Below are positions 47,934 to 57,852 of a stretch of DNA of 64,000 nt, in pieces. The stretch is from positions 682,001 through 746,000 of the forward strand of contig NZ_CP027236.1 in assembly GCF_002999235.1 (NCBI RefSeq), in the 5' to 3' direction. A model generated the notes under the pieces. That model made no database searches. It was not told where the DNA came from and worked only from the letters and a program-made list of their open reading frames with translations. The number at the start of each line of letters is the position of its first letter. Position 1 is the stretch's first letter. This DNA is from Actinomyces sp. oral taxon 897 (GTDB lineage Bacteria > Actinomycetota > Actinomycetes > Actinomycetales > Actinomycetaceae). The position numbers and the translations under genes were made by a program.

Positions 47934-48353
47934 TCAGCCGGATGACCGACCCGGGTGGCGGCCCCCTCCCATGAGGGCGTCCAGCTGGCGGCGCTCCTTC
48001 TTGGTGGGCCGCCCCGCGCCACGGGGGCGGATAATGGCCGCGGGGGCGTCCAGGGGCGAGGGGCGTGGCGGGGAGAAGTCCTCGTAGGCCGTCCGGGCCA
48101 GCGGCGCCCCCACGCGCTTGCGCAGGAGAGCACGCACCCGCAGGAAGCGGTCGAACCCGTCCACCCGGTAGCGCACCTCGTCGCCCACCCGCACGTGCTG
48201 GGCCGGCTTGGCGGTCTCACCGTTGACCCGCACGTGCCCGGCCCGGCAGGCGGCGGTGGCCGCGGAGCGAGAGCGGGCCTGCCGCACGCTCCACAGCCAC
48301 ACGTCCACCCGGACGCTCACCGGCCCGTTGCCCAAGGCCTGCTGGGTAGTCAT
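47934..48353 (-). CDS. S4-domain RNA-binding protein (Hsp15-like)
   Basis: 139 residues. S4 domain (~12-70: VDVWLWSVRQARSRSAATAACRAG then HVRVNGETAKPAQHVRVGD), basic C-terminal tail ending RPTKKERRQLDALMG. Hsp15-type proteins bind stalled 50S subunits. ATG start. Separate from the hydrolase by 124 bp. Confidence 0.9.
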   Translation of the reverse strand: MTTQQALGNGPVSVRVDVWLWSVRQARSRSAATAACRAGHVRVNGETAKPAQHVRVGDEVRYRVDGFDRFLRVRALLRKRVGAPLARTAYEDFSPPRPSPLDAPAAIIRPRGAGRPTKKERRQLDALMGGGRHPGRSSG

Positions 48354-48381
48354 GGCCTGATCCTAGCGATTCCTAGCGATC

Positions 48382-49425
48382 CTAGCGGCGCCCGCTGCCA
48401 CGCCCCAGCCTGCGGCGGACCCGCATTATCAGCCCCACGCCGAGCGCCGACAGCCCCGCGGCCGTCAGGGCCGAGATCCAGGAGTCGCCCAGGACCGCCT
48501 CCACCAGCTGCTGGATCTGGTGGCCCGGGAAGGGGGCGCCGTCGCCTCCGGCCGCGCAGTCACTGAGGGCCGAGCGCAGTGACTTCCTGTCCGCCTCCGG
48601 CAGTCCCAGCTGGTAGGTGGCGGCCACCGTCACGAAATGCTGGGCGTACTGGCAGCGGTAGGCGTCGTTCGGCGGCCACCAGCCGCCCCCCTTGGCCGGG
48701 TTCCAGTTCCCCCTCTCCGTGGAGCCTGCCGGGCACGTCGCCGGCCCGCAGGCCCCCTTGGCGTTGTTGGCCGGGCCGTCCACGGCCAGGAGGTTGAGGG
48801 GGTCGTTGGCCACCAGGAGCCGGGTGCGCTGGTCCCAGGCCCACGCGCCGTGGGCGTAGAGGTAGTTCAGGGGGATGACGTGGTCGATCTGGACGGCACC
48901 GCTGGTGTCCTGCCCCCGCCTGAAGCTGATGTCGCGCCCCGTGTAGGGGTCGTGGAGGGTCCCGGACCACACGGTCGCGTTGGGGCAGCCCGCCGCGCCC
49001 TGACCGGCCCCCTGGCTGCGGTCCTGGATCCCCTGGGAGCGGGAGAAGTCCGGGCTCGTCAGGTCCCGGGCCAGGATCTCGTTGCGCGTGTCGCAGCCGT
49101 CACCGTCCACGTCCTCCCAGGACTGGCCGAACCAGCTCAGCCTGCCCCCCTCGCCCCAGGATGTCGCCGCCGGGTTGTCAGCCGGGAGCGCGTCGAGGGC
49201 GGCCAGGGCGTCCTGGGCGCCCATGACCATGTCGCCGCGCTCGTCCCAGCCCGCCGACGGAGTGGGTGAGGGGACCGAGAGGACCTGGGCCACCGGGTGG
49301 GCCGCCCCCGTGGGGACGCCTGCCAGCGGCAAGGCCAGGACCGGGAGGCTGAGGCAGAGGGCCGCTGCCAGGCGGCGCAGCGGGGCCGGGTGGCGCGCAG
49401 GGTGGGGCGGGGTGGTAGAGGCCAT
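48382..49425 (-). CDS. secreted HNH-family nuclease (DUF1524-like)
   Basis: 347 residues. N-terminal signal (ALCLSLPVLALPLAGV), then a GmrSD/DUF1524-type domain: DGDGCDTRNEILARD, IDHVIPLNYLYAHGAWAW with catalytic D-H, ANDPLNLLAVDGPANNAKG, and W-P-N-AYRCQYA. A C-terminal membrane helix (LTAAGLSALGVGLIM) and Arg-rich end suggest surface anchoring. Probably degrades extracellular nucleic acid. ATG at 49425. Confidence 0.88.
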   Translation of the reverse strand: MASTTPPHPARHPAPLRRLAAALCLSLPVLALPLAGVPTGAAHPVAQVLSVPSPTPSAGWDERGDMVMGAQDALAALDALPADNPAATSWGEGGRLSWFGQSWEDVDGDGCDTRNEILARDLTSPDFSRSQGIQDRSQGAGQGAAGCPNATVWSGTLHDPYTGRDISFRRGQDTSGAVQIDHVIPLNYLYAHGAWAWDQRTRLLVANDPLNLLAVDGPANNAKGACGPATCPAGSTERGNWNPAKGGGWWPPNDAYRCQYAQHFVTVAATYQLGLPEADRKSLRSALSDCAAGGDGAPFPGHQIQQLVEAVLGDSWISALTAAGLSALGVGLIMRVRRRLGRGSGRR

Positions 49426-49498
49426 GGGTGCAGGGTAGGACGGGGCGCCGGCATCGGCGGCGGGTCCGACGGCGTGGCGCCCGGCCTGCCCGGGCACC

Positions 49499-50311
49499 TC
49501 AGCGGAGCAGGGACGCGGCGGCCTCATCGAGGTACCACCGGGTCTGCCGACCGCGGCCGCAGGAGGCCGGGGCCCGCCGGACGTCGGGCCTGCCCAGCCC
49601 CAGGGCGGCCGAGCGCGCCTTGGCCGCGCCCCCGGCGACCACCATGACGCAGCGTGCCGCCTGGAGGGCCGTGAAGGTCAGGGAGACCCGCTGGCCGGGC
49701 GGCTTGGGGGAGTCGCGCACGGCGACGGCGCGCGTCCCCTGGGCCAGGGCGGCGCGGTGGCCCGGGAACAGGGAGCACACGTGGGCGTCCGGCCCCAGGC
49801 CCAGGTGGACCACGTCCAGGCGCCCGGTCCCGGGCGGGCCGAGCCACCTGTCCAGGTCCGCCTCCAGGGCCCGGGCGGAGGCCTCCACGTCGGCGACCCG
49901 CTCCGGGCCGCGCACGGCGTGGAGGTTGCCGTCCCCCAGCCCCGCGTCGAGCAGGGCCGCGGCCAGCAGGTCGTTGCGCTCCGGGTCCCCGGCAGGCACG
50001 AAGCGCTCGTCACCGAGCCACACGTGCACGGCCCCCAGCCCCGCGCCCAGGCGTCGGGGCAGGACCTGGGCCAGGAGGCCGGCCAGGGCCTGGCCCGCCG
50101 AGCCGCCGGTCAGGGCCAGGTGGGCCACGCCCCGGGCGGACACCGCCCTGGCCAGGTGCTCGGCCGTGTCCTGGGCGGCCAGGTGCGCGGCGGCGGCGAG
50201 GTCGCCCAGGACACGGACGGTGGGGGCCGGGAGCGCGGCGGCTGCGGCCTCAGTGGCCGCGGCGGGGTCGGCGCCGCGCGCCCCCGCGCCGGTACCTGAC
50301 GTGGTGCTCAC
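49499..50311 (-). CDS. pgl: 6-phosphogluconolactonase
   Basis: 270 residues. HLALTGGSAG, VWLGDERFVPAGDPERND, HLGLGPDAHVCSLFPG and TFTALQAA are family motifs. It hydrolyses 6-phosphogluconolactone. GTG start at 50311 overlaps the opcA stop (GTGA), so translationally coupled. Last gene of zwf-opcA-pgl. Confidence 0.94.
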   Translation of the reverse strand: MSTTSGTGAGARGADPAAATEAAAAALPAPTVRVLGDLAAAAHLAAQDTAEHLARAVSARGVAHLALTGGSAGQALAGLLAQVLPRRLGAGLGAVHVWLGDERFVPAGDPERNDLLAAALLDAGLGDGNLHAVRGPERVADVEASARALEADLDRWLGPPGTGRLDVVHLGLGPDAHVCSLFPGHRAALAQGTRAVAVRDSPKPPGQRVSLTFTALQAARCVMVVAGGAAKARSAALGLGRPDVRRAPASCGRGRQTRWYLDEAAASLLR

Positions 50312-51303
50312 CGGGGCTCCCCCTTCCCGGGCCCCTGCTCCAGGGAGGCCAGGACCTCCTGGTAGACCAGGTCCGGGGCCAGGCGCCGCAGCTCCTCGTT
50401 GAGGGTGGTGACCGGCTCGCGCCGGGCCATGGTGACGGCCTCCGGCTGGCCCCGCCCCGGCCTGGTGATGACGACGCGGTCGGGGTCCTGGCGGGTGATG
50501 GTGATATCGCCCTCGGTGGTGCGCGTGGTGATGGAGGCGATACCGCGGATGCCCGCGACGTCCGTCCGGCTCACCGGCAGCCCCAGGCGCAGGTGCAGCC
50601 AGGCGGCCATGAGGCGTACCGAGGAGTTGCCCGGCTCGCCGGCCACGACGACGTGCTCTACCGCCTGCCTGCGCAGGGCGGGGTCCAGGACGGAGGCCAC
50701 CATGGCGCGCCACAGGGTGATACGGGTCCAGGCCAGGTCGGTGTCCGCCGGGGTGTGCACCGCCGCCAGGGAGGCCAGCGCCGCGGCCGGGTCGGCCTGG
50801 GCCGGGGTGTTGGTGATCCGGGCGTGGGCGAGGCGGCCCAGCGGCGCCTGGGCGGGCACGGCGGGGAAGGGGCCCGGCCACCAGGTGACCACGGGGACGT
50901 CGGGCAGCAGGAGGGGCACCACGAGGGTGTCCGTGTGCCTGGCCGCCTCCCCGAAGGGCCGCAGGACCACGGTCTCCCCGGCGCCGGCGTGGTGGCCCAG
51001 GCGGACCTCGGCGTCGAGGTGCCCGCCCCCCGCGTCGTGCCCGGCGTGGGCGGTGCTGGCGGGCGGGACGGCGGCGCCGGGGAGACCGGCACCGGCCCGG
51101 GGGTCCCCGGGGGCCACGACGGCGACGACCCGGCTGGGGTGGTCGCGGCTGGCCCCGTGGGCGGCCGTCAGGGCCTCCTCCAGGTCGGCGGCGCAGGTGT
51201 CGATGACGAGGGTCAGGACCCGGCTGGATCCGGCCGCCCCCTCCTGGGTCAGGAGCACGGAGACGATCTCGTCGGTGGTCGTGGCGGTGAGGGTGGTGAT
51301 CAT
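50308..51303 (-). CDS. opcA: glucose-6-phosphate dehydrogenase assembly protein OpcA
   Basis: 331 residues. VVPLLLPDVPVVTWWPG, ARITNTPA, DLAWTRITLWRAMVAS and SSVRLMAAWL are hallmarks of actinobacterial OpcA, which activates Zwf. The ATG at 51303 overlaps the zwf stop (ATGA). Confidence 0.94.
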   Translation of the reverse strand: MITTLTATTTDEIVSVLLTQEGAAGSSRVLTLVIDTCAADLEEALTAAHGASRDHPSRVVAVVAPGDPRAGAGLPGAAVPPASTAHAGHDAGGGHLDAEVRLGHHAGAGETVVLRPFGEAARHTDTLVVPLLLPDVPVVTWWPGPFPAVPAQAPLGRLAHARITNTPAQADPAAALASLAAVHTPADTDLAWTRITLWRAMVASVLDPALRRQAVEHVVVAGEPGNSSVRLMAAWLHLRLGLPVSRTDVAGIRGIASITTRTTEGDITITRQDPDRVVITRPGRGQPEAVTMARREPVTTLNEELRRLAPDLVYQEVLASLEQGPGKGEPR

Positions 51304-52859
51304 GAGCGCCTCCAGGTACGGCCGTCGCGGGCGAGGAGCTGGTGGGCCGACGCCGGTCCCCACGAGCCCGGCCGGTATCCGTCGGGCTCGCCTGCGGCGG
51401 CCCACCGATCGATGACCGGATCCAGGATCCGCCAGGACAGGTCCACCTCCCGCTGGTGGGGGAACAGCGGGGCGTCGCCGAGGAGGGCGTCGAGAATCAG
51501 CCGTTCGTAGGCCTCGGGGGACTCCTCGTTGAAAGTGCCGCCGTAGCCGAAGTCCATGGACACGTCACGCAGCTCCATGTGGGAGCCGGGGACCTTGGAG
51601 GCCAGGCGCATGGTGACGCCCTCGTCGGGCTGGATCCGCAGGACGATCGTGTTGGCGCCCACCCCGGCGGTGGCGGCGCCGTCGAAGGGCAGGAAGGGCG
51701 GCCGCTCGAAGACGACGGCGACCTCGGTCACACGGCGGGCGAGGCGCTTGCCGGTGCGCAGGTAGAAGGGCACACCCGACCAGCGGCGGTTGGCGATCTC
51801 CAGGCGGATGGCCGCGAAGGTCTCGGTGCGCGAGCCGGGGGCGACGCCGTCCTCCTCGAGGTACCCCTTGACGGGGACGCCGCCCTGGAACCCGGCGTCG
51901 TAGCGCCCACGGGCGGTCGTGGCGTCCAGGTCCAGCTCGCCGCGGCGCTCCAGGCGCACAGAGGCCAGAACCTTCTCCTTCTCCGCGCGCACGGCCGCAG
52001 CGGTCATGGAGGTCGGCTCCTCCATGGCCGTCAGTGCCAGCAGCTGGAGAAGGTGGTTCTGGATGACGTCGCGGGCCGAGCCGATGGTGTCGTAGTAGCC
52101 AGCGCGCGTGCCGATGCCGATGTCCTCGGCCATGGTGATCTGGACGTGGTCGACGTAGCGATGGTTCCACAGCGGCTCGAGCATGGTGTTGGCGAAGCGC
52201 AGCGCCAGGATGTTCTGGACGGTCTCCTTGCCCAGGTAGTGGTCCACCCGGAAGACGTCGTCAGGGCGCACGATACGTCCGACCAGGGTGTCCAGCTCGG
52301 CGGCGGAGGCGCGGTCGTGGCCGAAGGGCTTCTCGATAATGACCCGCCGCCAGGCGCCCGGCGCCTCCTCCACCAGCCCGCAGGCGGCCACCTGCTGGGT
52401 GACGGTCGGGAACCAGCCCGGTGGGATGGACAGGTAGAAGGCCCGGTTGCCGCCGGTACCGCGCCTGGCGTCGAGGTCCTCCACCACCTGGGTCAGGCGG
52501 GCGTAGGCGGCGGCGTCGTCGAAGGAGCTCAGGGTGACGAAGCGCATCCCGGCGGCCAGCTGCTCCCAGACGGCCGGGCGCCAGGGCGTGCGGGCCCCGG
52601 AGCGGACCGCCTGGGCCACGTAGGAGCGCATGGCCTCGTCGTCCCAGTCGCGCCGCCCCACCCCCACCAGGCAGAAGGCGGGGGAGAGCAGGCCGCGGCC
52701 GGCCAGGTCGTAGACGGCGGGCAGGAGCTTGCGCCTGGCCAGGTCCCCGGTGATGCCGAACATGACCAGGACGCAGGGGTCCGCGATACGCGGCAGACGC
52801 AGGTCGCGGGAGTCGAGCAGGGGGTTGACACCCTGCGGTGCGGTGGCGGAGATGGGCAT
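51300..52859 (-). CDS. zwf: glucose-6-phosphate 1-dehydrogenase
   Basis: 519 residues. NADP-binding FGITGDLARRKL, IEKPFGHD, RVDHYLGKE with the catalytic His, and PFYLRTGKRL. First step of the oxidative pentose-phosphate pathway. AGGAAGA precedes the ATG. Divergent from gnd, with about 200 bp shared upstream region. Confidence 0.97.
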   Translation of the reverse strand: MPISATAPQGVNPLLDSRDLRLPRIADPCVLVMFGITGDLARRKLLPAVYDLAGRGLLSPAFCLVGVGRRDWDDEAMRSYVAQAVRSGARTPWRPAVWEQLAAGMRFVTLSSFDDAAAYARLTQVVEDLDARRGTGGNRAFYLSIPPGWFPTVTQQVAACGLVEEAPGAWRRVIIEKPFGHDRASAAELDTLVGRIVRPDDVFRVDHYLGKETVQNILALRFANTMLEPLWNHRYVDHVQITMAEDIGIGTRAGYYDTIGSARDVIQNHLLQLLALTAMEEPTSMTAAAVRAEKEKVLASVRLERRGELDLDATTARGRYDAGFQGGVPVKGYLEEDGVAPGSRTETFAAIRLEIANRRWSGVPFYLRTGKRLARRVTEVAVVFERPPFLPFDGAATAGVGANTIVLRIQPDEGVTMRLASKVPGSHMELRDVSMDFGYGGTFNEESPEAYERLILDALLGDAPLFPHQREVDLSWRILDPVIDRWAAAGEPDGYRPGSWGPASAHQLLARDGRTWRRS

Positions 52860-53061
52860 GAGTCTTCCTAGGACGGGCGTCGGCCTGCCGGTACGGGCGG
52901 TCCCGCCCCACTGTACGGCCCCGGCCCCTCACCCGCCGCCCGGCAGCCGGCGGCACCCGGCACCCGGTGGCACCACCCGGGTACGGGTAGGCTCGCCGAC
53001 GGCGGCACCCGTCAGCCCGGGGCCGGACCACCAGCCGCCCCGGCCTGAAGAAAGGCTCCTC

Positions 53062-54546
53062 ATGAGCGAGACCACCAGCCTCACCCCCCAGCGCGAGAGC
53101 GCCGACATCGGCGTCGTGGGCCTGGGCGTCATGGGTGCCAACCTGGCTCGCAACCTGGCCCGTCACGGCCACGAGGTCGCCGTGTTCAACCGGACCACGG
53201 CACGCACCCAGCGCCTCATGGAGCGCTACGCCCAGGAGGGGACCTTCGTCCCGTCCGAGCGCCTCGCCGACTTCACCGCCTCCCTGCGCCGCCCGCGCGT
53301 GGCGGTCGTCATGGTCCAGGCCGGCGACGCCACCCAGGCCGTCATCGACCAGCTCGCCGACCTCCTGGAGCCGGGGGACATTGTCGTGGACGCGGGCAAC
53401 ACCCTCTACACCGACACCCGGCGCCGCGAGGCCGCCCTGCGGGAGCGCGGCCTGCACCTGGTGGGCATGGGCGTCTCCGGAGGCGAGGAGGGCGCCCTCC
53501 TGGGGCCCTCGATCATGCCCGGGGGGAGCGCGCACTCCTACGAGCGCCTCGGCCCGATCCTGGAGTCCGTCGCCGCCACCGCGCCCGACGGCACGCCCTG
53601 CGTGACCCACGTGGGGCCCGACGGCGCCGGGCACTTCGTCAAGATGGTCCACAACGGCATCGAGTACGCCGACATGCAGCTCATTGCCGAGGCCTACGAC
53701 CTCCTGCGCCGGGTGGGCGGGCTGAGCGTGCCGGAGGTGGCCGGGGTCTTCCGCTCCTGGAGGGGCTCCGAGCTCGACTCCTACCTCATTGACGTCACCG
53801 CCGAGGTCCTGGAGAGGGTGGACCCGGCCACCGGCGAGCCCTTCGTGGACGTGGTGGTGGACGCCGCGGGCCAGAAGGGCACCGGCGCCTGGACCACCCA
53901 GACCGCCCTGGACCTGGGCGTGGCCGTGCCCGCCATCGGCGAGGCCGCCTTCGCCCGGGCCGTCTCCTCCAGCCCGGGGCCGCGCGCCGCCGTGCGCGCC
54001 GCCCGGATCGATCCCGGGACCACCAGCGTCCCCAGCCCCGCCGGGCGTGACACCTTCGTGGACGCCGTGCGCGCCGCCCTCTACGGCTCCAAGATCGCCG
54101 CCTACGCCCAGGGGTTCGACGAGATCGCCGCCGCCAGCGCGCGGTACGGCTGGGACGTGAGCCTGGGGGACATGGCCCGGATCTGGCGTGCCGGCTGCAT
54201 TATCCGGGCCCGCTTCCTGGACGACATCACCCGCGCCTACCGCCAGGACCCCCACCTGGTCAGCCTGCTCACCGCCCCGGGCCTCCTCCAGGGCCTCCAG
54301 GCGTCCCTGCCGGCCTGGCGCGAGGTCGTGGCCACCGCCGCCAGGTCGGGCGTGCCCGCCCCGGCCTTCTGCGCCTCCCTGGCCTACGTGGACCAGCTGC
54401 GCTCACCCCGCCTGCCCGCCGCCCTCATCCAGGGCCAGCGCGACTTCTTCGGCTCGCACACCTACCACCGCGTGGACGACCCCGAGGGCGTCTACCACGT
54501 CCTGTGGGCCACGCCGGGGCGCGCCGAGGAGAGGTGGGACCGGTAG
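53062..54546 (+). CDS. gnd: 6-phosphogluconate dehydrogenase (decarboxylating)
   Basis: 494 residues. Rossmann GLGVMGANLARNLARHGHEV, MGVSGGEEGALLGPSIMPGG, catalytic GHFVKMVHNGIEY, and a C-terminal region with RDFFGSHTYHR. Converts 6-phosphogluconate to ribulose-5-phosphate with NADPH. GAAAGG upstream of the ATG. Confidence 0.97.
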   Translation: MSETTSLTPQRESADIGVVGLGVMGANLARNLARHGHEVAVFNRTTARTQRLMERYAQEGTFVPSERLADFTASLRRPRVAVVMVQAGDATQAVIDQLADLLEPGDIVVDAGNTLYTDTRRREAALRERGLHLVGMGVSGGEEGALLGPSIMPGGSAHSYERLGPILESVAATAPDGTPCVTHVGPDGAGHFVKMVHNGIEYADMQLIAEAYDLLRRVGGLSVPEVAGVFRSWRGSELDSYLIDVTAEVLERVDPATGEPFVDVVVDAAGQKGTGAWTTQTALDLGVAVPAIGEAAFARAVSSSPGPRAAVRAARIDPGTTSVPSPAGRDTFVDAVRAALYGSKIAAYAQGFDEIAAASARYGWDVSLGDMARIWRAGCIIRARFLDDITRAYRQDPHLVSLLTAPGLLQGLQASLPAWREVVATAARSGVPAPAFCASLAYVDQLRSPRLPAALIQGQRDFFGSHTYHRVDDPEGVYHVLWATPGRAEERWDR

Positions 54547-54654
54547 GGACCGGCCTCCTGCCGTCGCCTCGGCAGCCCGCCCTCTAGCATGGGCGCGTCA
54601 ACGCGGCTCCCCGGGGCACCGGGGGAGCCCCACCCCTGCCGAACCGAGGCCCTC

Positions 54655-57306
54655 ATGACCCTCTCCGTCCCGCCCGCACGCCTGACCAGCCCCACCAACC
54701 TGTCCCGCCAGGAGGCCCGGTGGCGCTCCGACGTCGTCCACGTGACCGCCCTGGACGTGCACGTGGACGTCACCGGCGCCGTGGACGCGGGGACCACGGG
54801 CTTCCCCGTGAGCAGCACGCTGCACCTGGTGGCCCGCCAGGACGTGGAGGGCCTGTGGGCGGACTTCCTGGGGGAGTCGGTGGACCGCGTCGTGCTCGAC
54901 GGCGCGGCGGTGCCCGTGGCCTGGGACGGCGCCCGGGTGGGGCTGCCCGCCCTGGCCGCGGGGGAGCACGAGGTGGTCATCCAGGCCGTCGGCCGGTACT
55001 CCAACTCCGGGCAGGGCCTGCACCGCCTCACCGACCCGGTGGACGGGGCCACCTACCTCTACACCCACTTCGAGCCCTCCGACGCCCGCCGTGCCTGGCC
55101 GTGCCTGGACCAGCCCGACCTCAGGGCGCGCCTGAGGCTGACGGTGACCCACCCGGCGGGATGGACCGTCCTGGGCAACGGGACGGTGGCCACCACCCGG
55201 CAGGTCGGCGCCGCCGTCGTGTCCGGCCTGTCCACCACCGAGCCGCTGCCCACCTACCTGACCGCCCTGGCGGCCGGGCCCTGGCACCGCGTGACCGGGA
55301 CCTGGGTCCCCGCCGCGCCTACCGCCCCGGTGCCCCTGTCCTGGTCCTGTCGCTCCAGCCTGGCCGCCCACCTGGACGCCGACGAGCTCCTGGACCTCAC
55401 CGGCCGGGGGCTGTCCCTGTACGAGCGCACCTACACCTACCCCTACCCGTGGGGCTCCTACGACTGCGTCCTGGTCCCGGAGTACAACATCGGGGCCATG
55501 GAGAACCCCGGCTGCGTCACCTTCTCGGAGGACGCCTACCTCTTCCGGGGGCCCGCCACGCGCGCCCAGCACGCGGGACGGGCCAACACCCTTCTGCACG
55601 AGATGTGCCACATGTGGTTCGGGGACCTGGTCACCCCGCGCTGGTGGGAGGACACCTGGCTCAAGGAGTCCTTCGCCGACTACACCGGCACCTGGGCCGA
55701 GGAGCAGCTGGGCTACGCCGAGGCGTGGGTGGCCTTCGCCTCCTCCCGCAAGCTGTGGGCCTACCAGGAGGACACCCGCCCCGACACCACCCACCCGGTG
55801 GTCGCCACCGTCCACGACGTCGAGGCCGCCCGCCAGGCCTTCGACGGCATCACCTACGCCAAGGGCGCCTCCGTCCTCAAGCAGCTGGTCGCCTACGTTG
55901 GCCAGGAGCGCTTCCTGGCGGCCGCGAACACGTGGTTCGCCGAGCACGCCTTCGGCAACGGGGAGCTGTCGGAGTTCCTGGAGACGCTCACGCACGCCTC
56001 CGGCCGGGACATGAGCGCCTGGGCCCACGCCTGGCTGCGGACCTCCGGCCCCTCCTACCTGAGCAGCACCACACAGGTGCACGACGCGCGGGTGGCCCGC
56101 CTCACCGTGCGCCAGGAGGGCGTGGACCTGTCCACCGGCCGGGACGTCCTGCGTCCGCACACCCTCGTGGTGGGCCTGTACTCCCTGGACCCCTCCGGGG
56201 CGCTGGTGCGCACCCACCGCCTGCCGGTGACCCTGACGGGGCGGGAGGCGGAGGTGGCCGGGGCGGTGGGCCTGGACGTCCCCGACCTGGTCCTGGTCAA
56301 CGACGAGGACCTGACCTACGCCGTCGTCCGTCCCGACGCCCGCTCCCTGGCCACGGCCCGCACGCACCTGGCCGACCTGGCCGACCCCCTGGCCCGCTCC
56401 CTGCTGTGGTCCATGCTGCACAACCTGGTGCGTGACGGGCTCCTTGAGGCGGAGGCGTTCGTGGACACGGTCCTGCGCCAGGCCGACGACACCACGGAGG
56501 CGGCCACCCTGGCGACCCTGCTGTCCCAGGCCCTCCAGGCGGCCACCCGCTACGCCGGGGGCGGCTCGGCCGCCCTGGTCGCCCGCCTGGTGGGGGACGA
56601 CCAGGGCGGTGCCCCCGCCCGGGGATGCTGGGGCCTGCTGCGTGCCTCCGCCCCGGGCTCCGACGCCCAGCTGGTGCGTGCCCGGGCCTGGCTGTCGGCC
56701 GCCGGGCAGGCAGGCCTGGCGGGGGAGGGGACTGCGGTGGCCGGGCGCGTGCGCCGCCTGCTGGACGGCGCCCTGAGCGGGCTGGAGCTGACCGCCGACC
56801 TGCGCTGGCGGGCCCTGACGGCCCTGGCCCGCCTGGACGCGGTCACCGACGAGGAGCTCAGCGCCCAGCTGGAGGCCGACCCGGGGGCCCTGGGCGTCAC
56901 CCGCCACCTCCAGGCCTCCTCCTCCCGCCCGCGTAGGGAGGTCAAGGAGGCGGTCCTGGCCCGCCTGCTGGAGGACCGGACGCTGGGCAACGACCACGTG
57001 GACGCCCTGGTCGCGGCCTTTGGCGTGGACGCCCACCGCGGTCTCACGGCGCCCCTGACCACCCGCTACCTGGCGGCCCTGGAGGGGATCTGGTCCACAC
57101 GGAGCCAGGAGATCGCCACCCGCCTGGTCACCGGGCTCTTCCCGGCCGCCGGGGACGCGGACGACCTCCGGGCGGTGCGGCGGTGGCTGGCGGACCACGA
57201 GCAGGCCCCGCCCGCGCTGCGTCGCCTGGTGCTGAAGTCCTATGATGACCTCGACCGGGCCGTCCGGGTGCGGGACGCGGCCAGCCGGCGGAGCGCGGAC
57301 GCCTAG
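54655..57306 (+). CDS. pepN: aminopeptidase N (M1 family)
   Basis: 883 residues. Substrate motif GAMENPG, zinc motif HEMCHMWFGD with the distant Glu in LKESFADY, and an ERAP1-like C-terminal helical domain. It cleaves N-terminal residues from peptides in the cytoplasm. GAGG upstream of the ATG at 54655; a GTG at 54589 is in frame but lacks a site. Confidence 0.95.
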   Translation: MTLSVPPARLTSPTNLSRQEARWRSDVVHVTALDVHVDVTGAVDAGTTGFPVSSTLHLVARQDVEGLWADFLGESVDRVVLDGAAVPVAWDGARVGLPALAAGEHEVVIQAVGRYSNSGQGLHRLTDPVDGATYLYTHFEPSDARRAWPCLDQPDLRARLRLTVTHPAGWTVLGNGTVATTRQVGAAVVSGLSTTEPLPTYLTALAAGPWHRVTGTWVPAAPTAPVPLSWSCRSSLAAHLDADELLDLTGRGLSLYERTYTYPYPWGSYDCVLVPEYNIGAMENPGCVTFSEDAYLFRGPATRAQHAGRANTLLHEMCHMWFGDLVTPRWWEDTWLKESFADYTGTWAEEQLGYAEAWVAFASSRKLWAYQEDTRPDTTHPVVATVHDVEAARQAFDGITYAKGASVLKQLVAYVGQERFLAAANTWFAEHAFGNGELSEFLETLTHASGRDMSAWAHAWLRTSGPSYLSSTTQVHDARVARLTVRQEGVDLSTGRDVLRPHTLVVGLYSLDPSGALVRTHRLPVTLTGREAEVAGAVGLDVPDLVLVNDEDLTYAVVRPDARSLATARTHLADLADPLARSLLWSMLHNLVRDGLLEAEAFVDTVLRQADDTTEAATLATLLSQALQAATRYAGGGSAALVARLVGDDQGGAPARGCWGLLRASAPGSDAQLVRARAWLSAAGQAGLAGEGTAVAGRVRRLLDGALSGLELTADLRWRALTALARLDAVTDEELSAQLEADPGALGVTRHLQASSSRPRREVKEAVLARLLEDRTLGNDHVDALVAAFGVDAHRGLTAPLTTRYLAALEGIWSTRSQEIATRLVTGLFPAAGDADDLRAVRRWLADHEQAPPALRRLVLKSYDDLDRAVRVRDAASRRSADA

Positions 57307-57408
57307 CGGCGCTTCACTCCTGGCACACTCGTCCCACCTGCCCCGGTTTGCCAGGTATTGTGGTTCTGCCCGCGGCGCATCCCGTGCCGCCCGACCCAAG
57401 GAGACCAG

Positions 57409-57852
57409 ATGTCGACGCCGATCGAGCCGGATCCCTCCTCGACCCAGGTCTTTGGGTTCCTCGACTTCGGCTCCTTCCTGGAGTCCATCGCCCCCGGGCT
57501 CTCCGCGCAGGACGCGGCCGCCGTCGCCGCCCTGCCCCCCGGTACCGCCCTGCTCCTGGTGCAGCAGGGGCCCACGACGGGGGCCCGTTTCCTCCTGGAC
57601 TCAGCCGAGACCACCGTGGGACGCCACCCCCGTGCGGACATCTTCCTGGACGACGTCACCGTCTCGCGCAAGCACGCGATCTTCCTGGCCCGCCAGGGCG
57701 GTTTCGCGGTGCGTGACTCCGGCAGCCTCAATGGCACCTACGTCAACCGCGAACGGGTCGAGGAGGCGTTCCTCCACCCCGGTGACGAGGTCCAGATCGG
57801 CAAGTACCGGATGACGTACCACCCCGGTCCGCAGCGTCCCGTCGCCCGGTGA
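57409..57852 (+). CDS. FHA-domain protein (GarA/OdhI-like)
   Basis: 147 residues. FHA domain at ~60-140: VGRHPRADIFLDDVTVSRKHAIF, GSLNGTYVN. In other actinobacteria such proteins are phosphorylated by PASTA kinases on an N-terminal Thr motif and control 2-oxoglutarate metabolism; here only DPSSTQVFGFLD is seen, so the classic ETTS motif is altered. AAGGAGA upstream of the ATG. Confidence 0.88.
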   Translation: MSTPIEPDPSSTQVFGFLDFGSFLESIAPGLSAQDAAAVAALPPGTALLLVQQGPTTGARFLLDSAETTVGRHPRADIFLDDVTVSRKHAIFLARQGGFAVRDSGSLNGTYVNRERVEEAFLHPGDEVQIGKYRMTYHPGPQRPVAR